From positions 310,861-374,860 of the forward strand of contig NZ_LMFA01000012.1 of assembly GCF_001426565.1 (NCBI RefSeq): DNA of 64,000 nt, in the 5' to 3' direction. The stretch comes from Rhizobium sp. Root482 (GTDB lineage: Bacteria > Pseudomonadota > Alphaproteobacteria > Rhizobiales > Rhizobiaceae). The notes under the pieces are model-generated. The model had not been told where the DNA came from and did no database searches. It saw only the letters and a program-made list of their open reading frames with translations. Below are positions 1-8,657 of the stretch, one piece after another; position 1 is the stretch's first letter; each line of letters opens with the position of its first letter. Both the position numbers and the translations under genes were made by a program.

Positions 1-1
1 G

Positions 2-61
2 AACGAAACCCCACCCTATATCGTGCGCCAGGTCTTTGACGGGAACGACATATCGGCGTGA
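2..61 (+). CDS. C-terminal tail of a gene cut by the left edge
   Basis: An open frame enters from the left edge and ends at a TGA at 59-61. Only about 19 residues are visible (ending RQVFDGNDISA). It converges with the lipid kinase gene, whose stop codon begins at the next base, so the two 3' ends abut without a gap. The fragment is too short for a family assignment. Confidence 0.5.
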   Translation, partial: NETPPYIVRQVFDGNDISA

Positions 62-988
62 TCAGCCCTGCGGCACGGCTTGTTGCTCCCGCCTGCCGAC
101 CAGCAGTTTCAACTCGCCGGGGTGAATGCGCAACGCGACATCGCTGCCAAGCGGCGTCAATTCGCCGTCGATGACGCAATTGCTGCGGCCACGGCTGTGG
201 GGGAAATGCAGGTCCACGGCCTCGCCGCTCATCTCGGTGATGGCCGTGCTGTCACGGAATTTTCCCCTGACGATATCGAAGGCGAGCTTGGCGACCCCGA
301 GCGGCTTCAGGGGCTGTGCCGTATAGAAGCCAAGGTGCCCGCCAGTGAGGTCGTCGGCATACATCATCGTGTCGCGACCGAAATGGTTGTTCGACACCGA
401 AAGCGCCGAAATCCTGCGGCGCTCCTCCACTCCGTCGATCGTGATGTCGACATCAAATTCCGGCGGGTTGAAGATGACGCCGATGGCGGCCCGCGTGCTC
501 GCCGAGATTTTTCCGAGGCGCGAGGCGAAGCTGTAGGATTCCCGGTAGCGGATCATCCGCGCATGCAGGCCGGAAGAAAACTGATGCACGAAGGCCCGGC
601 CGTTGGCGCTGCCGATATCGGCCTCGATGACCTCACCCTCGGCAAGCACGTCGAGCACCTTCCAGATATCGAGCGGCAGTTTCAGCGTGCGGGCAAAAAG
701 GTTCATCGTTCCGGCAGGAACGACGCCGAGGGGCATGCCGTGTTTCCAGGCAACGGCAGCGGCGGCCGAGATGGTTCCATCCCCGCCGCCCGCCAGCATC
801 GCATCGAGATCGTCGCGGCCGGCCGCCTTTTCGAGCGTTGCGGCCATCTCCTTGCCCGAAACGACGGCGATCTCGATATCATGGCCGGCGGCCCGAAAAA
901 CCTCCTCCACCTTGCGGCCATAGGCCTCCATGTCCGTGGTGCGGAATGTTCCCCCGTCGCGATTGAAAATGGCCTTGATCTTCATCAT
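62..988 (-). CDS. Diacylglycerol kinase family lipid kinase
   Basis: This 308-aa protein belongs to the DAGK catalytic-domain family (YegS/LCB5 type), cytosolic or membrane-peripheral enzymes that phosphorylate diacylglycerol or related lipids with ATP. The nucleotide-binding signature GGGDGT lies at residues 67-72, followed by VPAGTMNLFARTL, the conserved second block of the family. The length matches bacterial members (about 300 aa). The start is one of two adjacent ATG codons (MMKIKA). It ends tail to tail with the gene from the left edge and is divergent from the glycosyltransferase at 1223. The true lipid substrate cannot be read from sequence. Confidence 0.85.
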   Translation of the reverse strand: MMKIKAIFNRDGGTFRTTDMEAYGRKVEEVFRAAGHDIEIAVVSGKEMAATLEKAAGRDDLDAMLAGGGDGTISAAAAVAWKHGMPLGVVPAGTMNLFARTLKLPLDIWKVLDVLAEGEVIEADIGSANGRAFVHQFSSGLHARMIRYRESYSFASRLGKISASTRAAIGVIFNPPEFDVDITIDGVEERRRISALSVSNNHFGRDTMMYADDLTGGHLGFYTAQPLKPLGVAKLAFDIVRGKFRDSTAITEMSGEAVDLHFPHSRGRSNCVIDGELTPLGSDVALRIHPGELKLLVGRREQQAVPQG

Positions 989-1222
989 CGTCCTTCGGCT
1001 GCACCCTGCAGACAGACTTCATATGGGATGAAGATGTCAAATATTCAGGCCCGGCGTGGCCAATCATGGCGATTTAGCGAAGGCCACCGCATCTGTTGCC
1101 AGCGCGCCGCCTTATGGTAGAACCGCGCCATCTCCACAGGAAGGCCTTGCCAGCATGAAAATGAGGAAAGTCGCAATGGACGCCTGCGCGCATTTTTGCA
1201 CCGATGGCGAAGGGGCGAAGGC

Positions 1223-2725
1223 ATGAATTTCCTTGCCGAAAAGATCGAGGCGCGGGCGCCCGCTTTCATCCTCCTGATCGGGGTCTATTTCGTCGTCAAT
1301 CTCCTCACCCGCCTGTCCCTGCCGAACGCGCTGGAGATAGACGAAGCGGCGCAAATCCTGATGAGCCAATGGTATGCTCTAGGCTATGACAGCCAGCCGC
1401 CCCTCTACAACTGGGTGCAGCATCTTGTCATCGACGGTATCGGGCAATCGCTGTTTGCGCTCAGCCTGGTCAAGAACCTCTTCCTGTTCCTGAGCTATGT
1501 CCTCTATTACCTGGCCGCCCGGCAATTGCTGGCGAGCCGGAGCCTTGCAGCGGCGGCGGCGCTGGGGCTCCTGACCATCCCGGAAATCGGCTGGCTGGCG
1601 CAGCGCGATCTCACCCATTCCAATGCCTCGCTCCTCGCCGCCTGCCTGTTTCTCTACGGCCTGTCGCGCACCCTGCAACGGCCCTCAATGGCAAGCTATC
1701 TGGTGACCGGCATCGCCATCGGCATCGGATTGATGTCGAAATATAACTTCTCGATCCTGTGCTTCTGCGCCTGTCTCGCCGTCGTCATCGACCCGCTCTA
1801 TCGCCAGCGGATTTTCGATCGGCGCATCCTGATTACCGCGACCGTCGCACTGGTAATCATCCTGCCGCATGGTCTATGGCTCGCGCAGAATTTCGACATC
1901 GCCTTCCAGGACACGGCTGCCAAGCTGGCGGCGGATGCGCAGAGAGGCACGGTTTCCCAGATCGGAGCCGGCCTTGCCGAGCTTGTCGTCACTATCGCCA
2001 GCTACTGCGCCTTGACGCTCGTCGTTTATGCCGCAGTTCTGGACGGGCCGCTCCGGTCCCTGCCGCGCGCCGGAAACAGCAAGACGCGGCTGATCGAGAT
2101 CATGTTCGCCATCCTCGTCGTGCTTCTTTTATGTATGGTGCTGTTTGCCGGAACGGCGCAACTGAAAGTCCGCTGGGTGTCGCCGGTGCTGTTCATATTG
2201 CCGCTCTACCTCTGCCTGAAGATCGAGGCGGCTGGCATCGACGGCCGCCATTTCCTCAAGCGCCTATTGCCGGTCATTCTTGTACTGATGGTTCTGATAC
2301 CCGCTTCCCTGGTGGTGCGGATCGTCGCGGCCGGCCCGATGGGCACCCATCCGAAACTGACCGTGCCCTACCAGGGCTTCGTCGAGGAGATCGTCAGGAA
2401 GCCGGAAATCGACCCGGCCCTGGTGATTGCTGGGGATGCCCTGATGGCCGGCAATCTGCGCATGCAGATGCCTGGCATTGCCGTGGACACGCAGTCCTAT
2501 CCGCTCCATAGCCCGGCCTTTTCCTGGTCGGCGCAAAACCCGATCCTCATGGTCTGGCGGGCGAACGAGGAGACAGGGGCCATACCGCCAGGACTTCTCA
2601 GCCGGCTTGAGCAACGCATCGGCAGTGTTCCGCCCCTGGAGCCGGAGGTGATCGCCCTGCCCTATCTCTATGGCGATGACGGAGACGGCTTCCGCTTCGG
2701 CTATGCCTGGGTTCGCAAGCCATAG
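1223..2725 (+). CDS. GT39/PMT-type membrane glycosyltransferase
   Basis: A 500-aa polytopic protein resembling the ArnT/PMT_2 (GT39) family, which transfers sugars from polyprenyl-phosphate donors to lipids or proteins on the periplasmic side. After the first membrane segment the loop carries LEIDEAAQ, the acidic Asp-Glu pair used as the catalytic site in GT-C enzymes, then YDSQPPLYNW, typical of the family. About ten hydrophobic segments follow, with a soluble C-terminal region from about residue 380. I chose the ATG at 1223 because AGGGG sits 9 bases upstream; an upstream in-frame ATG at 1196 has no ribosome site. The glycosylated target is unknown. Confidence 0.8.
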   Translation: MNFLAEKIEARAPAFILLIGVYFVVNLLTRLSLPNALEIDEAAQILMSQWYALGYDSQPPLYNWVQHLVIDGIGQSLFALSLVKNLFLFLSYVLYYLAARQLLASRSLAAAAALGLLTIPEIGWLAQRDLTHSNASLLAACLFLYGLSRTLQRPSMASYLVTGIAIGIGLMSKYNFSILCFCACLAVVIDPLYRQRIFDRRILITATVALVIILPHGLWLAQNFDIAFQDTAAKLAADAQRGTVSQIGAGLAELVVTIASYCALTLVVYAAVLDGPLRSLPRAGNSKTRLIEIMFAILVVLLLCMVLFAGTAQLKVRWVSPVLFILPLYLCLKIEAAGIDGRHFLKRLLPVILVLMVLIPASLVVRIVAAGPMGTHPKLTVPYQGFVEEIVRKPEIDPALVIAGDALMAGNLRMQMPGIAVDTQSYPLHSPAFSWSAQNPILMVWRANEETGAIPPGLLSRLEQRIGSVPPLEPEVIALPYLYGDDGDGFRFGYAWVRKP

Positions 2726-2737
2726 CGCCGGCTTGCG

Positions 2738-3211
2738 TCAGTTCGGCTCCGGCAGTTTCAGAGCGCCGCCTGTCTTGATCGTCCGGATAGCGAAATTCGA
2801 GCGAATGTCGGCGACGCCCGGCAGCGCCAAGAGCTTTTCGGTCAGAAGCGTTTCGTAAGCGGCAAGATCGGCCACGACCACTTCAGCCAGAAAATCGGCG
2901 CCGCCGGAGATCAGGAAGCAGGACGTGACTTCCGGGATGGACAGCAGCGCCTCCTGTTGCAGGAGGGCGTTATCGCGACTGTGGTGACCGACCTTGATCT
3001 CGACGAACACGGTCAGTCCGAGACCGACCTGCTTGCGATCGATATCGGCGCGATAGCCACGTAAAATGCCCGATTTTTCCAGGTTGCGGATTCGCCTGAG
3101 GCATGGCGAGGGCGAGAGGTTTACCCGCTCTGCGATCTCCACATTCGTGGCGCGCGCATCCTCCTGCAGGATGCGCAGGATCGCGATATCGAATTTATCC
3201 AGATTTGGCAT
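2738..3211 (-). CDS. Lrp/AsnC family transcriptional regulator
   Basis: A 157-aa regulator with an N-terminal winged helix-turn-helix (about residues 8-50, recognition region LSPSPCLRRIRNLEKSG) and a C-terminal RAM/AsnC ligand-binding domain (about residues 65-140, with VEIKVG and the LLALPGV segment). Lrp-type proteins respond to amino acids and act as octamers or dimers. The start at 3211 follows an AGGAAG ribosome site; earlier in-frame starts lack one. It is divergent from the DMT exporter gene at 3348 with a 136-bp shared promoter region, so it probably controls that exporter, as is common for Lrp/EamA pairs. That link is inferred from arrangement. Confidence 0.9.
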   Translation of the reverse strand: MPNLDKFDIAILRILQEDARATNVEIAERVNLSPSPCLRRIRNLEKSGILRGYRADIDRKQVGLGLTVFVEIKVGHHSRDNALLQQEALLSIPEVTSCFLISGGADFLAEVVVADLAAYETLLTEKLLALPGVADIRSNFAIRTIKTGGALKLPEPN

Positions 3212-3347
3212 ATTCTTACTTCCTAGACGGAAATTGGGACGGATAATTGCTCGCATCATAAAAATGGAGGCATGAATAGCAAGGACATGCCTTGCCTACC
3301 GGGACTATCTTTTTGTCGGAGAGTGACCCACCCGGAAGGACAGGACC

Positions 3348-4253
3348 ATGAACACATCCGCTTTTGCCCGTTCCAGCCATCCATCGGCCGCCGCCGGCTA
3401 TATCGGCGGCACCGTAACCGTCCTTATCTGGGCGGGCTGGGTCCTTGCGACCCGCCACAGCGCCGCGACGCCGCTCGGGACGATCGATATCGGTCTCATT
3501 CGCTACGGCGTTCCGGTGCTGGCGTTGTCGCCGGTCTGGTGGCGGGTCGGCTTGCTGCCGAAGGGCGTTCCGCTGCACCTACTCGCCCTGATGGTCGCCG
3601 GCTCAGGGGCCTTGTTTTTCCAATTTACCACCTTTGCCATCCATGCGACGCCGGCCGCCTCGGCCGGTATCCTGCTCGGCGGCTCCATGCCGCTTGCGGC
3701 AGCGGTGATCGGCGTGACGGTCTTCAGGGAACGGCTGGATATGAGCCGCTGGATCGGCCTTGCCGCCATCCTCGCGGGCGCCGGCATCCTTCTGGCCGGC
3801 AGCCTTTCAAACCGTGGAATCCCCTGGACGAGCTTCCTCCTGCTGCCGCTATCGGCGCTCCTCTGGGCAAGCTATACGCATGCCTTCAAGCGCTCCGGCC
3901 TCACCGCCGTCGAGGCCGGAGCGGTGATCGCGCTCTGGTCGTTCCTCATCCATATCGGTCTGGCCTTGGTCTACGGCACAGCACTTGGCCTTGCCTCCGC
4001 CGGAGAGATCGCCCTGCAGGTGATGAGCCAGGGCATTCTGTCCGGGCTGATGGCCGTGCTTGCCTATGGCATCGCCGTGCGAGCATTGGGCGGTACGCAA
4101 GCGGCCGCGTTCACCGCGATCACGCCGGTTCTGGTGACGCTCGGAGGCGGGTTGTTGCTTGGCGAGACGGTCGGCCTGGTGGAAATCAGCGCCGCTGCCC
4201 TCACCGGGATCGGCGTCGCCCTGTCGACGGGGCTGTTTTCAAAACGACGCTGA
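3348..4253 (+). CDS. EamA/DMT family transporter (probable metabolite exporter)
   Basis: A 301-aa inner-membrane protein with about ten hydrophobic segments arranged as two EamA repeats (about residues 15-145 and 160-295), the usual drug/metabolite transporter architecture. The second repeat ends with the typical VLVTLGGGLLLGET sequence. Many relatives export amino acids, nucleosides or related metabolites. GGAAGGA precedes the ATG at a good distance. It is transcribed divergently from an Lrp-family regulator, which suggests amino-acid export under Lrp control. The substrate is not known. Confidence 0.85.
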   Translation: MNTSAFARSSHPSAAAGYIGGTVTVLIWAGWVLATRHSAATPLGTIDIGLIRYGVPVLALSPVWWRVGLLPKGVPLHLLALMVAGSGALFFQFTTFAIHATPAASAGILLGGSMPLAAAVIGVTVFRERLDMSRWIGLAAILAGAGILLAGSLSNRGIPWTSFLLLPLSALLWASYTHAFKRSGLTAVEAGAVIALWSFLIHIGLALVYGTALGLASAGEIALQVMSQGILSGLMAVLAYGIAVRALGGTQAAAFTAITPVLVTLGGGLLLGETVGLVEISAAALTGIGVALSTGLFSKRR

Positions 4254-4268
4254 GCCGAGCCTTGCCCT

Positions 4269-4886
4269 CTACGCCTGCAGCACGACGACGCGGCTGCCGG
4301 GCGTGACGCGCTCATAGAGATCGATGACATCGTGATTGAGCATGCGGACGCATCCGCTCGACATGGCGAGACCGATCGATTGCGGCTGGTTTGTGCCGTG
4401 GATGCGGAACATGGTGTCGTTGCCGCCCCGGTAGAGATAGATGGCGCGGGCGCCAAGCGGATTGTTGAGCCCGCCGGGCACGCCGCCGGCATATTTGCGG
4501 TTCTTGGCCGGATCGCGGCGCATCATGTTGTCCGTAGGCGTCCAGGTCGGCCATTCCGCCTTGCGGCCGATATAGGCCGTGCCGGCCAGCGCATAGCCGT
4601 TGCGCCCGACGCCGATGCCGTAGCGCATGGCGCGGCCGTCGCCCAGAATATAATAGAGCCGCCGCGCCGGCGTATCGACGACGATCGTGCCGGTCTCGTA
4701 TTGCCCGGGATAGGCCACTTCCTGGCGCCGAAGTTCCGACTTGATCTTTTCCAGCGGCATGGCCGGCAGCGGAAATTTCTCCGCGGGCAGCGAGGCGTAA
4801 TTGGCCGCATGGTTGGGACCATTGGTGGCGCAACCGGCCAGAAGGGCGGAGATGCCAAGAAGCAGGCCACGGCGGGAGAGCGACAT
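4269..4886 (-). CDS. L,D-transpeptidase (YkuD family), lipoprotein
   Basis: A 205-aa peptidoglycan-modifying enzyme that would form 3-3 crosslinks or attach proteins to the wall in the periplasm. An N-terminal signal with lipobox LLAGC puts the lipidated Cys at residue 19. The YkuD catalytic motif is present: H163 in FRIHGTN and C179 in SSGCVR. The gene lies downstream of the ETF-QO gene on the same strand, separated by 102 bp. That gap holds a perfect CtrA box and a strong palindrome that includes the AAGGAA ribosome site. In Rhizobiales, L,D-transpeptidases are abundant and linked to polar growth, so CtrA control would be sensible but is inferred. Confidence 0.9.
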   Translation of the reverse strand: MSLSRRGLLLGISALLAGCATNGPNHAANYASLPAEKFPLPAMPLEKIKSELRRQEVAYPGQYETGTIVVDTPARRLYYILGDGRAMRYGIGVGRNGYALAGTAYIGRKAEWPTWTPTDNMMRRDPAKNRKYAGGVPGGLNNPLGARAIYLYRGGNDTMFRIHGTNQPQSIGLAMSSGCVRMLNHDVIDLYERVTPGSRVVVLQA

Positions 4887-4894
4887 ATGTAGGG

Positions 4895-4931
4895 TTCCTT
4901 AATATCGGCTGATACAACCGAAATTAAGGAA
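4895..4931 (-). promoter_or_regulatory. Palindrome covering the L,D-transpeptidase ribosome site
   Basis: TTCCTTAAT (4895-4903) and ATTAAGGAA (4923-4931) are perfect inverted arms. An inner TCGG/CCGA pair (4905-4908, 4918-4921) extends the stem past a single A-A mismatch. Read on the minus strand, the downstream arm contains AAGGAA, the ribosome site 8 bases before the ATG, so an RNA hairpin here would hide it. It could instead be a DNA operator, or the end of the ETF-QO transcript, though no U-run follows. Confidence 0.6.
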
Positions 4932-4937
4932 AACATG

Positions 4938-4953
4938 GTTAACGGCTGGTTAA
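4938..4953 (-). promoter_or_regulatory. CtrA-type box upstream of the L,D-transpeptidase
   Basis: On the minus strand the sequence is TTAACCAGCCGTTAAC, an exact match to the alphaproteobacterial CtrA consensus TTAA-N7-TTAAC. It lies about 52 bp before the start codon of the L,D-transpeptidase, in the intergenic gap, at a position that could overlap a -35 region. Confidence 0.6.
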
Positions 4954-4988
4954 GCGCCGGAAACGAATGGTAAAAATCGCTTCCTCAC

Positions 4989-6653
4989 TCACATGTTGGG
5001 ATAGACCGGCCCCTCGCCGCCCTGGGGCGGCACCCAATTGATGTTCTGGTTGGGATCCTTGATGTCGCAGGTCTTGCAGTGGACGCAGTTCTGGGCGTTG
5101 ATGACGTAGACCTCCTCGCCGTCCTTCTCCACCCATTCATAGACGCCGGCCGGACAGTAGCGGGTCGAGGGGCCGGCATAGACATCGTGCTCGGATGCCT
5201 TCTGCAGGGCCATGTCCTTGACCTGAAGATGGACCGGCTGGTCTTCCTCGTGGTTGGTATTGGACAGGAACACCGAGGAGAGGCGGTCGAAGGTGAGCAC
5301 GCCGTCGGGCTTGGGATAGTCGATCTTCTTGTGCATCGAGGCCGGTTCGAGCGCCTGCGCGTCCGTCTTGCCGTGTTTCAGCGTGCCGAAGAAGGAAAAG
5401 CCGAACAGCGTGTTCGTCCACATGTCGAGGCCGCCGAGGCCGACGCCGAGCGCCGTCCCGAACTTCGACCAGAGCGGCTTGACGTTGCGTACCCGCTTCA
5501 GGTCCTTGCCGATCGCGGTGTCGCGCCATTCGTTCTCGATCTCCACCACCTCGTCATGGGCACGGCCGGCGGCCAGCGCCTCGGCGATCCGGTCCGCCGC
5601 CAGCATGCCCGAAAGCACGGCATTGTGGCTGCCCTTGATGCGCGGCACGTTGACGAAGCCGGCCGAGCAGCCGATCAGCGCGCCGCCCGGGAAGGACAGC
5701 TTCGGCACCGACTGATAGCCGCCCTCGGTGATGGCGCGGGCGCCATAGGAGATGCGCTTGCCGCCCTCGAAGGTGGCGCGAATGGCGGGATGTGTCTTGA
5801 AGCGCTGGAACTCCTCGAAGGGATAGAGATAGGGGTTCTTGTAGTTCAGGTGCACGACGAAGCCGACGGCGACCAGATTGTCTTCCAGGTGATAGAGGAA
5901 CGAACCGCCGCCGGTCTTCATGCCGAGCGGCCAGCCGAAGGAATGCTGCACTAAGCCCCGTTTGTGGTTCTCGGGCTTCACCTGCCAGAGTTCCTTGATG
6001 CCGATGCCGTATTTCTGCGGCTCGCGGTCCTTCGAAAGGTCGAAGCGAGCGATCAGCTGCTTGGCGATCGAGCCGCGCACGCCTTCGCCGATCAGGGTAT
6101 ATTTGCCGAGCAGTTCCATGCCGCGGGTGAAGGCGGGGCCCGGCTCGCCGTTCTTCTCGATGCCCATGTCGCCGGTGGCAACGCCGATCACGGCGCCCGC
6201 CTCGTTGTAGAGCACTTCCGTCGCGGCAAAGCCCGGATAGATCTCGACGCCCAGACCTTCGGCCTTCTCGGCCAGCCAGCGACAGACGAGCCCAAGCGAG
6301 ACGATGTAATTGCCGTGATTGTTCATCAGGGGCGGCATCAGGACATTCGGCAGGCGGATGGAGCCGGCCGGGCCGAGCAGCATGAACTGGTCGTCCGTCA
6401 CTTCCGTCTTGAAGGGATGGCCTTCATCCTCGCGCCAGTCGGGCAGAAGCTTGTCGATGCCCGCGGGATCGACGACCGCGCCGGACAGGATATGCGCGCC
6501 GACTTCCGCGCCCTTCTCCAGCACGACGACGGAGAGCTCCGGATTGACCTGCTTCAGCCGGATGGCGGCTGAAAGCCCGGCCGGTCCGGCACCGACGATC
6601 ACCACGTCGAATTCCATGCTCTCGCGCTCGGGCAGTTCCTGTCCGTCACTCAT
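4989..6653 (-). CDS. Electron transfer flavoprotein-ubiquinone oxidoreductase
   Basis: A 554-aa ETF-QO that passes electrons from reduced electron transfer flavoprotein to ubiquinone at the inner membrane, serving fatty-acid and amino-acid oxidation. The FAD-binding motif GAGPAG is at residues 21-26. The C-terminal ferredoxin-like domain carries the [4Fe-4S] ligands C500, C523, C526 and C529 (CVHCKTC). The length matches the family. The ATG at 6653 starts MSDGQELPE. A promoter-like sequence overlapped by a palindrome lies about 150 bp upstream. No etfAB genes are next to it. Confidence 0.95.
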   Translation of the reverse strand: MSDGQELPERESMEFDVVIVGAGPAGLSAAIRLKQVNPELSVVVLEKGAEVGAHILSGAVVDPAGIDKLLPDWREDEGHPFKTEVTDDQFMLLGPAGSIRLPNVLMPPLMNNHGNYIVSLGLVCRWLAEKAEGLGVEIYPGFAATEVLYNEAGAVIGVATGDMGIEKNGEPGPAFTRGMELLGKYTLIGEGVRGSIAKQLIARFDLSKDREPQKYGIGIKELWQVKPENHKRGLVQHSFGWPLGMKTGGGSFLYHLEDNLVAVGFVVHLNYKNPYLYPFEEFQRFKTHPAIRATFEGGKRISYGARAITEGGYQSVPKLSFPGGALIGCSAGFVNVPRIKGSHNAVLSGMLAADRIAEALAAGRAHDEVVEIENEWRDTAIGKDLKRVRNVKPLWSKFGTALGVGLGGLDMWTNTLFGFSFFGTLKHGKTDAQALEPASMHKKIDYPKPDGVLTFDRLSSVFLSNTNHEEDQPVHLQVKDMALQKASEHDVYAGPSTRYCPAGVYEWVEKDGEEVYVINAQNCVHCKTCDIKDPNQNINWVPPQGGEGPVYPNM

Positions 6654-6798
6654 CTCGTCGTCTCCGTCATTCCGGCCTTTTCAGCCGATACGTCCCGTTC
6701 CCATGGGCATCCGTCATGACAAAATCGGCACCGCTTGTCGAGCCGATCCACGACGGACGCAATACGCATTTGCGCATGAGGTCATGCAGGGAGGATAC

Positions 6799-6826
6799 AA
6801 AATAATGACGTGCACGTAAACGTCAA
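6799..6826 (-). promoter_or_regulatory. Candidate ETF-QO promoter overlapped by a palindrome
   Basis: On the minus strand TTGACG (6826-6821) and TATTTT (6804-6799) are separated by 16 bp, a plausible housekeeping promoter pointing to the ETF-QO gene. The palindrome TGACGT-N8-ACGTCA (6806-6825) fills the spacer and includes the self-complementary ACGTGCACGT, so a dimeric repressor could block it. The transcript would have a leader of about 140 bases. Confidence 0.4.
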
Positions 6827-6890
6827 ATAATTTGGAGCCTTGCCGGGCCCGACAGCTAAAATGAGCCGCAGAGGCGAATTCGTGGAGACG

Positions 6891-7030
6891 TCCCCCTCTA
6901 TCACTCCGTGACATCCCCCCTCAACGGGGAGATTGGCCGAGAGACCATTGGCCTATCTACCCGTCACCAGCCCTACATTGATCTCCCCCCTTGAGGGGGA
7001 GATGTCGGCCCGGCCGACAGAGGGGGGTGA
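6891..7030. repeat. Rhizobial intergenic palindromic repeat, copy A
   Basis: Two palindromic halves built from CCCCCTC and GAGGGGGAGAT blocks face each other, the right one ending GACAGAGGGGGGT. The same element occurs at 44714-44906. It fills much of the 631-bp gap between the ETF-QO start and the Hsp70-like gene. Apart from the promoter-like site at 6799-6826, I see no gene in the rest of this gap. Confidence 0.7.
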
Positions 7031-7284
7031 GCCGGGAATTCCGAGCTCACGGAGGCTTTGCCGGTCTCATGCCGCGTGACATTCACCCACGGCGAACCAA
7101 GCGGCAATAGCAACCCGTCTGTCCCGCCTTGCTTTGGCCGCTACCCCGTGCGAAGAGGCGCGCTCCAAATATAAAGCCCTCCGCCATCACCCGCATGCCG
7201 GCTGCCGCAAGGCATTGCCTGTCCGTGCGCGCGTCGGCTTCGCAGGGCAGCCGCCCAAGCGGCATCAGAAAGACGGAGACGTTC

Positions 7285-8583
7285 ATGGCAAAGGCCCTCG
7301 GCTTTGATTTCGGCACCACCAATTCGGTGCTGGCCGCCTCGCATGGCGACACCACGCAATCGCTGCGCTTCACCAGTGCCGCCGGCACCACCGATACGAT
7401 GCGCACGGCGCTGTCCTTCACCAAGCACGCAAAGCTCGGCGCCGCCGCCGTCAGGATCGAGGCCGGCCAGGCCGCCATCCAGCAGTTCATCGACAACCCC
7501 GGCGAGGCACGTTTCCTGCAGTCGATCAAGACCTTCGCCGCAAGCCCGCTGTTCCAGGGCACGCTGATCTTTGCCCGGCGCAACAGTTTCGAGGATCTGA
7601 TGGCGGCGTTCCTGACCCGTATCGCCGACTATGCCGGCGAAGGCTGGCAGCAGGATTACGGCCGCATCGTCGTCGGTCGACCGGTGCGTTTTGCCGGCAG
7701 CAGCCCGGACGAGGCGCTGGCGCTCGAGCGCTATGACCGGGCGCTCTCCTCCTTCGGCTTTCCGGAGGTCCATTATGTTTATGAGCCGGTGGCCGCCGCC
7801 TTCTATTTCGCCCAGAACCTGAAGAAGGACGCGACCGTGCTGGTCGCAGATTTCGGCGGCGGCACGACCGACTATTCGATCATCCGCTTCGAAAGCCATG
7901 CCGGCAGGCTGACGGCCGTTCCGATCGGCCATTCCGGCGTCGGCGTCGCCGGCGACCATTTCGATTTCCGCATCATCGACAATGTCGTCTCGCCGCTGAT
8001 CGGTAAGGGCAGCCAGTTCCGCAGTTTTGGAAAACTGCTCGACGTGCCCTCCGGCTATTATGCCAATTTCGGCCGCTGGAACCAGTTGTCGATCTTCAAG
8101 ACGCTGAAGGATTTTACCGACCTGAAACAGTTGGTGCGCTCGGCCGTCGAGCCGGAGAAACTGGAGGCCTTCATCGATCTCGTCGATCACGACGAGGGCT
8201 ATCCGCTCTACCAGGCGATCTCGGCCACCAAGATGCGGCTTTCGAGCGAAGAGGAGACCGAGTTCTTTTTTCCCGCACTTGGCGAAAAGAGCCGGCAGCG
8301 GGTGCGCCGGCAGGACTTCGAAAGTTGGATCGCGCCCGATCTCGCCCGTATCGAGGCGGCGCTCGATGAAGTGCTGACGACAACCAATACGCCGCCAGCC
8401 GGCATCGACAAGGTGTTTTTGACCGGCGGCACCTCCTTCGTGCCGGCCATCCGCCGCATCTTCGAAAATCGCTTTGCCCATGATCGCATCGAGAGCGGCG
8501 GCGAACTGCTGTCGATCGCCCACGGACTGGCGCTGATCGGCGAGCGCGACGATATCGACCACTGGACCGCCATGGCGGCGTGA
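7285..8583 (+). CDS. Hsp70 family protein (YegD-like)
   Basis: A 432-aa actin-fold ATPase of the Hsp70 superfamily. Phosphate 1 motif FDFGTTNS is at residues 7-14, the phosphate 2 motif reads VADFGGGTTDYSI, and the adenosine motif reads FLTGGTSFVPAI. The length and lack of a long C-terminal substrate-binding domain match E. coli YegD rather than DnaK (about 640 aa). The start at 7285 is set by CGGAG and by the beginning of homology. It may be a specialised chaperone; partners are not evident. The uracil-DNA glycosylase gene follows 74 bp downstream. Confidence 0.85.
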   Translation: MAKALGFDFGTTNSVLAASHGDTTQSLRFTSAAGTTDTMRTALSFTKHAKLGAAAVRIEAGQAAIQQFIDNPGEARFLQSIKTFAASPLFQGTLIFARRNSFEDLMAAFLTRIADYAGEGWQQDYGRIVVGRPVRFAGSSPDEALALERYDRALSSFGFPEVHYVYEPVAAAFYFAQNLKKDATVLVADFGGGTTDYSIIRFESHAGRLTAVPIGHSGVGVAGDHFDFRIIDNVVSPLIGKGSQFRSFGKLLDVPSGYYANFGRWNQLSIFKTLKDFTDLKQLVRSAVEPEKLEAFIDLVDHDEGYPLYQAISATKMRLSSEEETEFFFPALGEKSRQRVRRQDFESWIAPDLARIEAALDEVLTTTNTPPAGIDKVFLTGGTSFVPAIRRIFENRFAHDRIESGGELLSIAHGLALIGERDDIDHWTAMAA

Positions 8584-8657
8584 CGGACCGCCGACCGAAC
8601 CAGCGACCGCCGGCTTTTCCCCTTCCCCGTCGCCGGTCGGTCCTGTAGAAGAAAATC

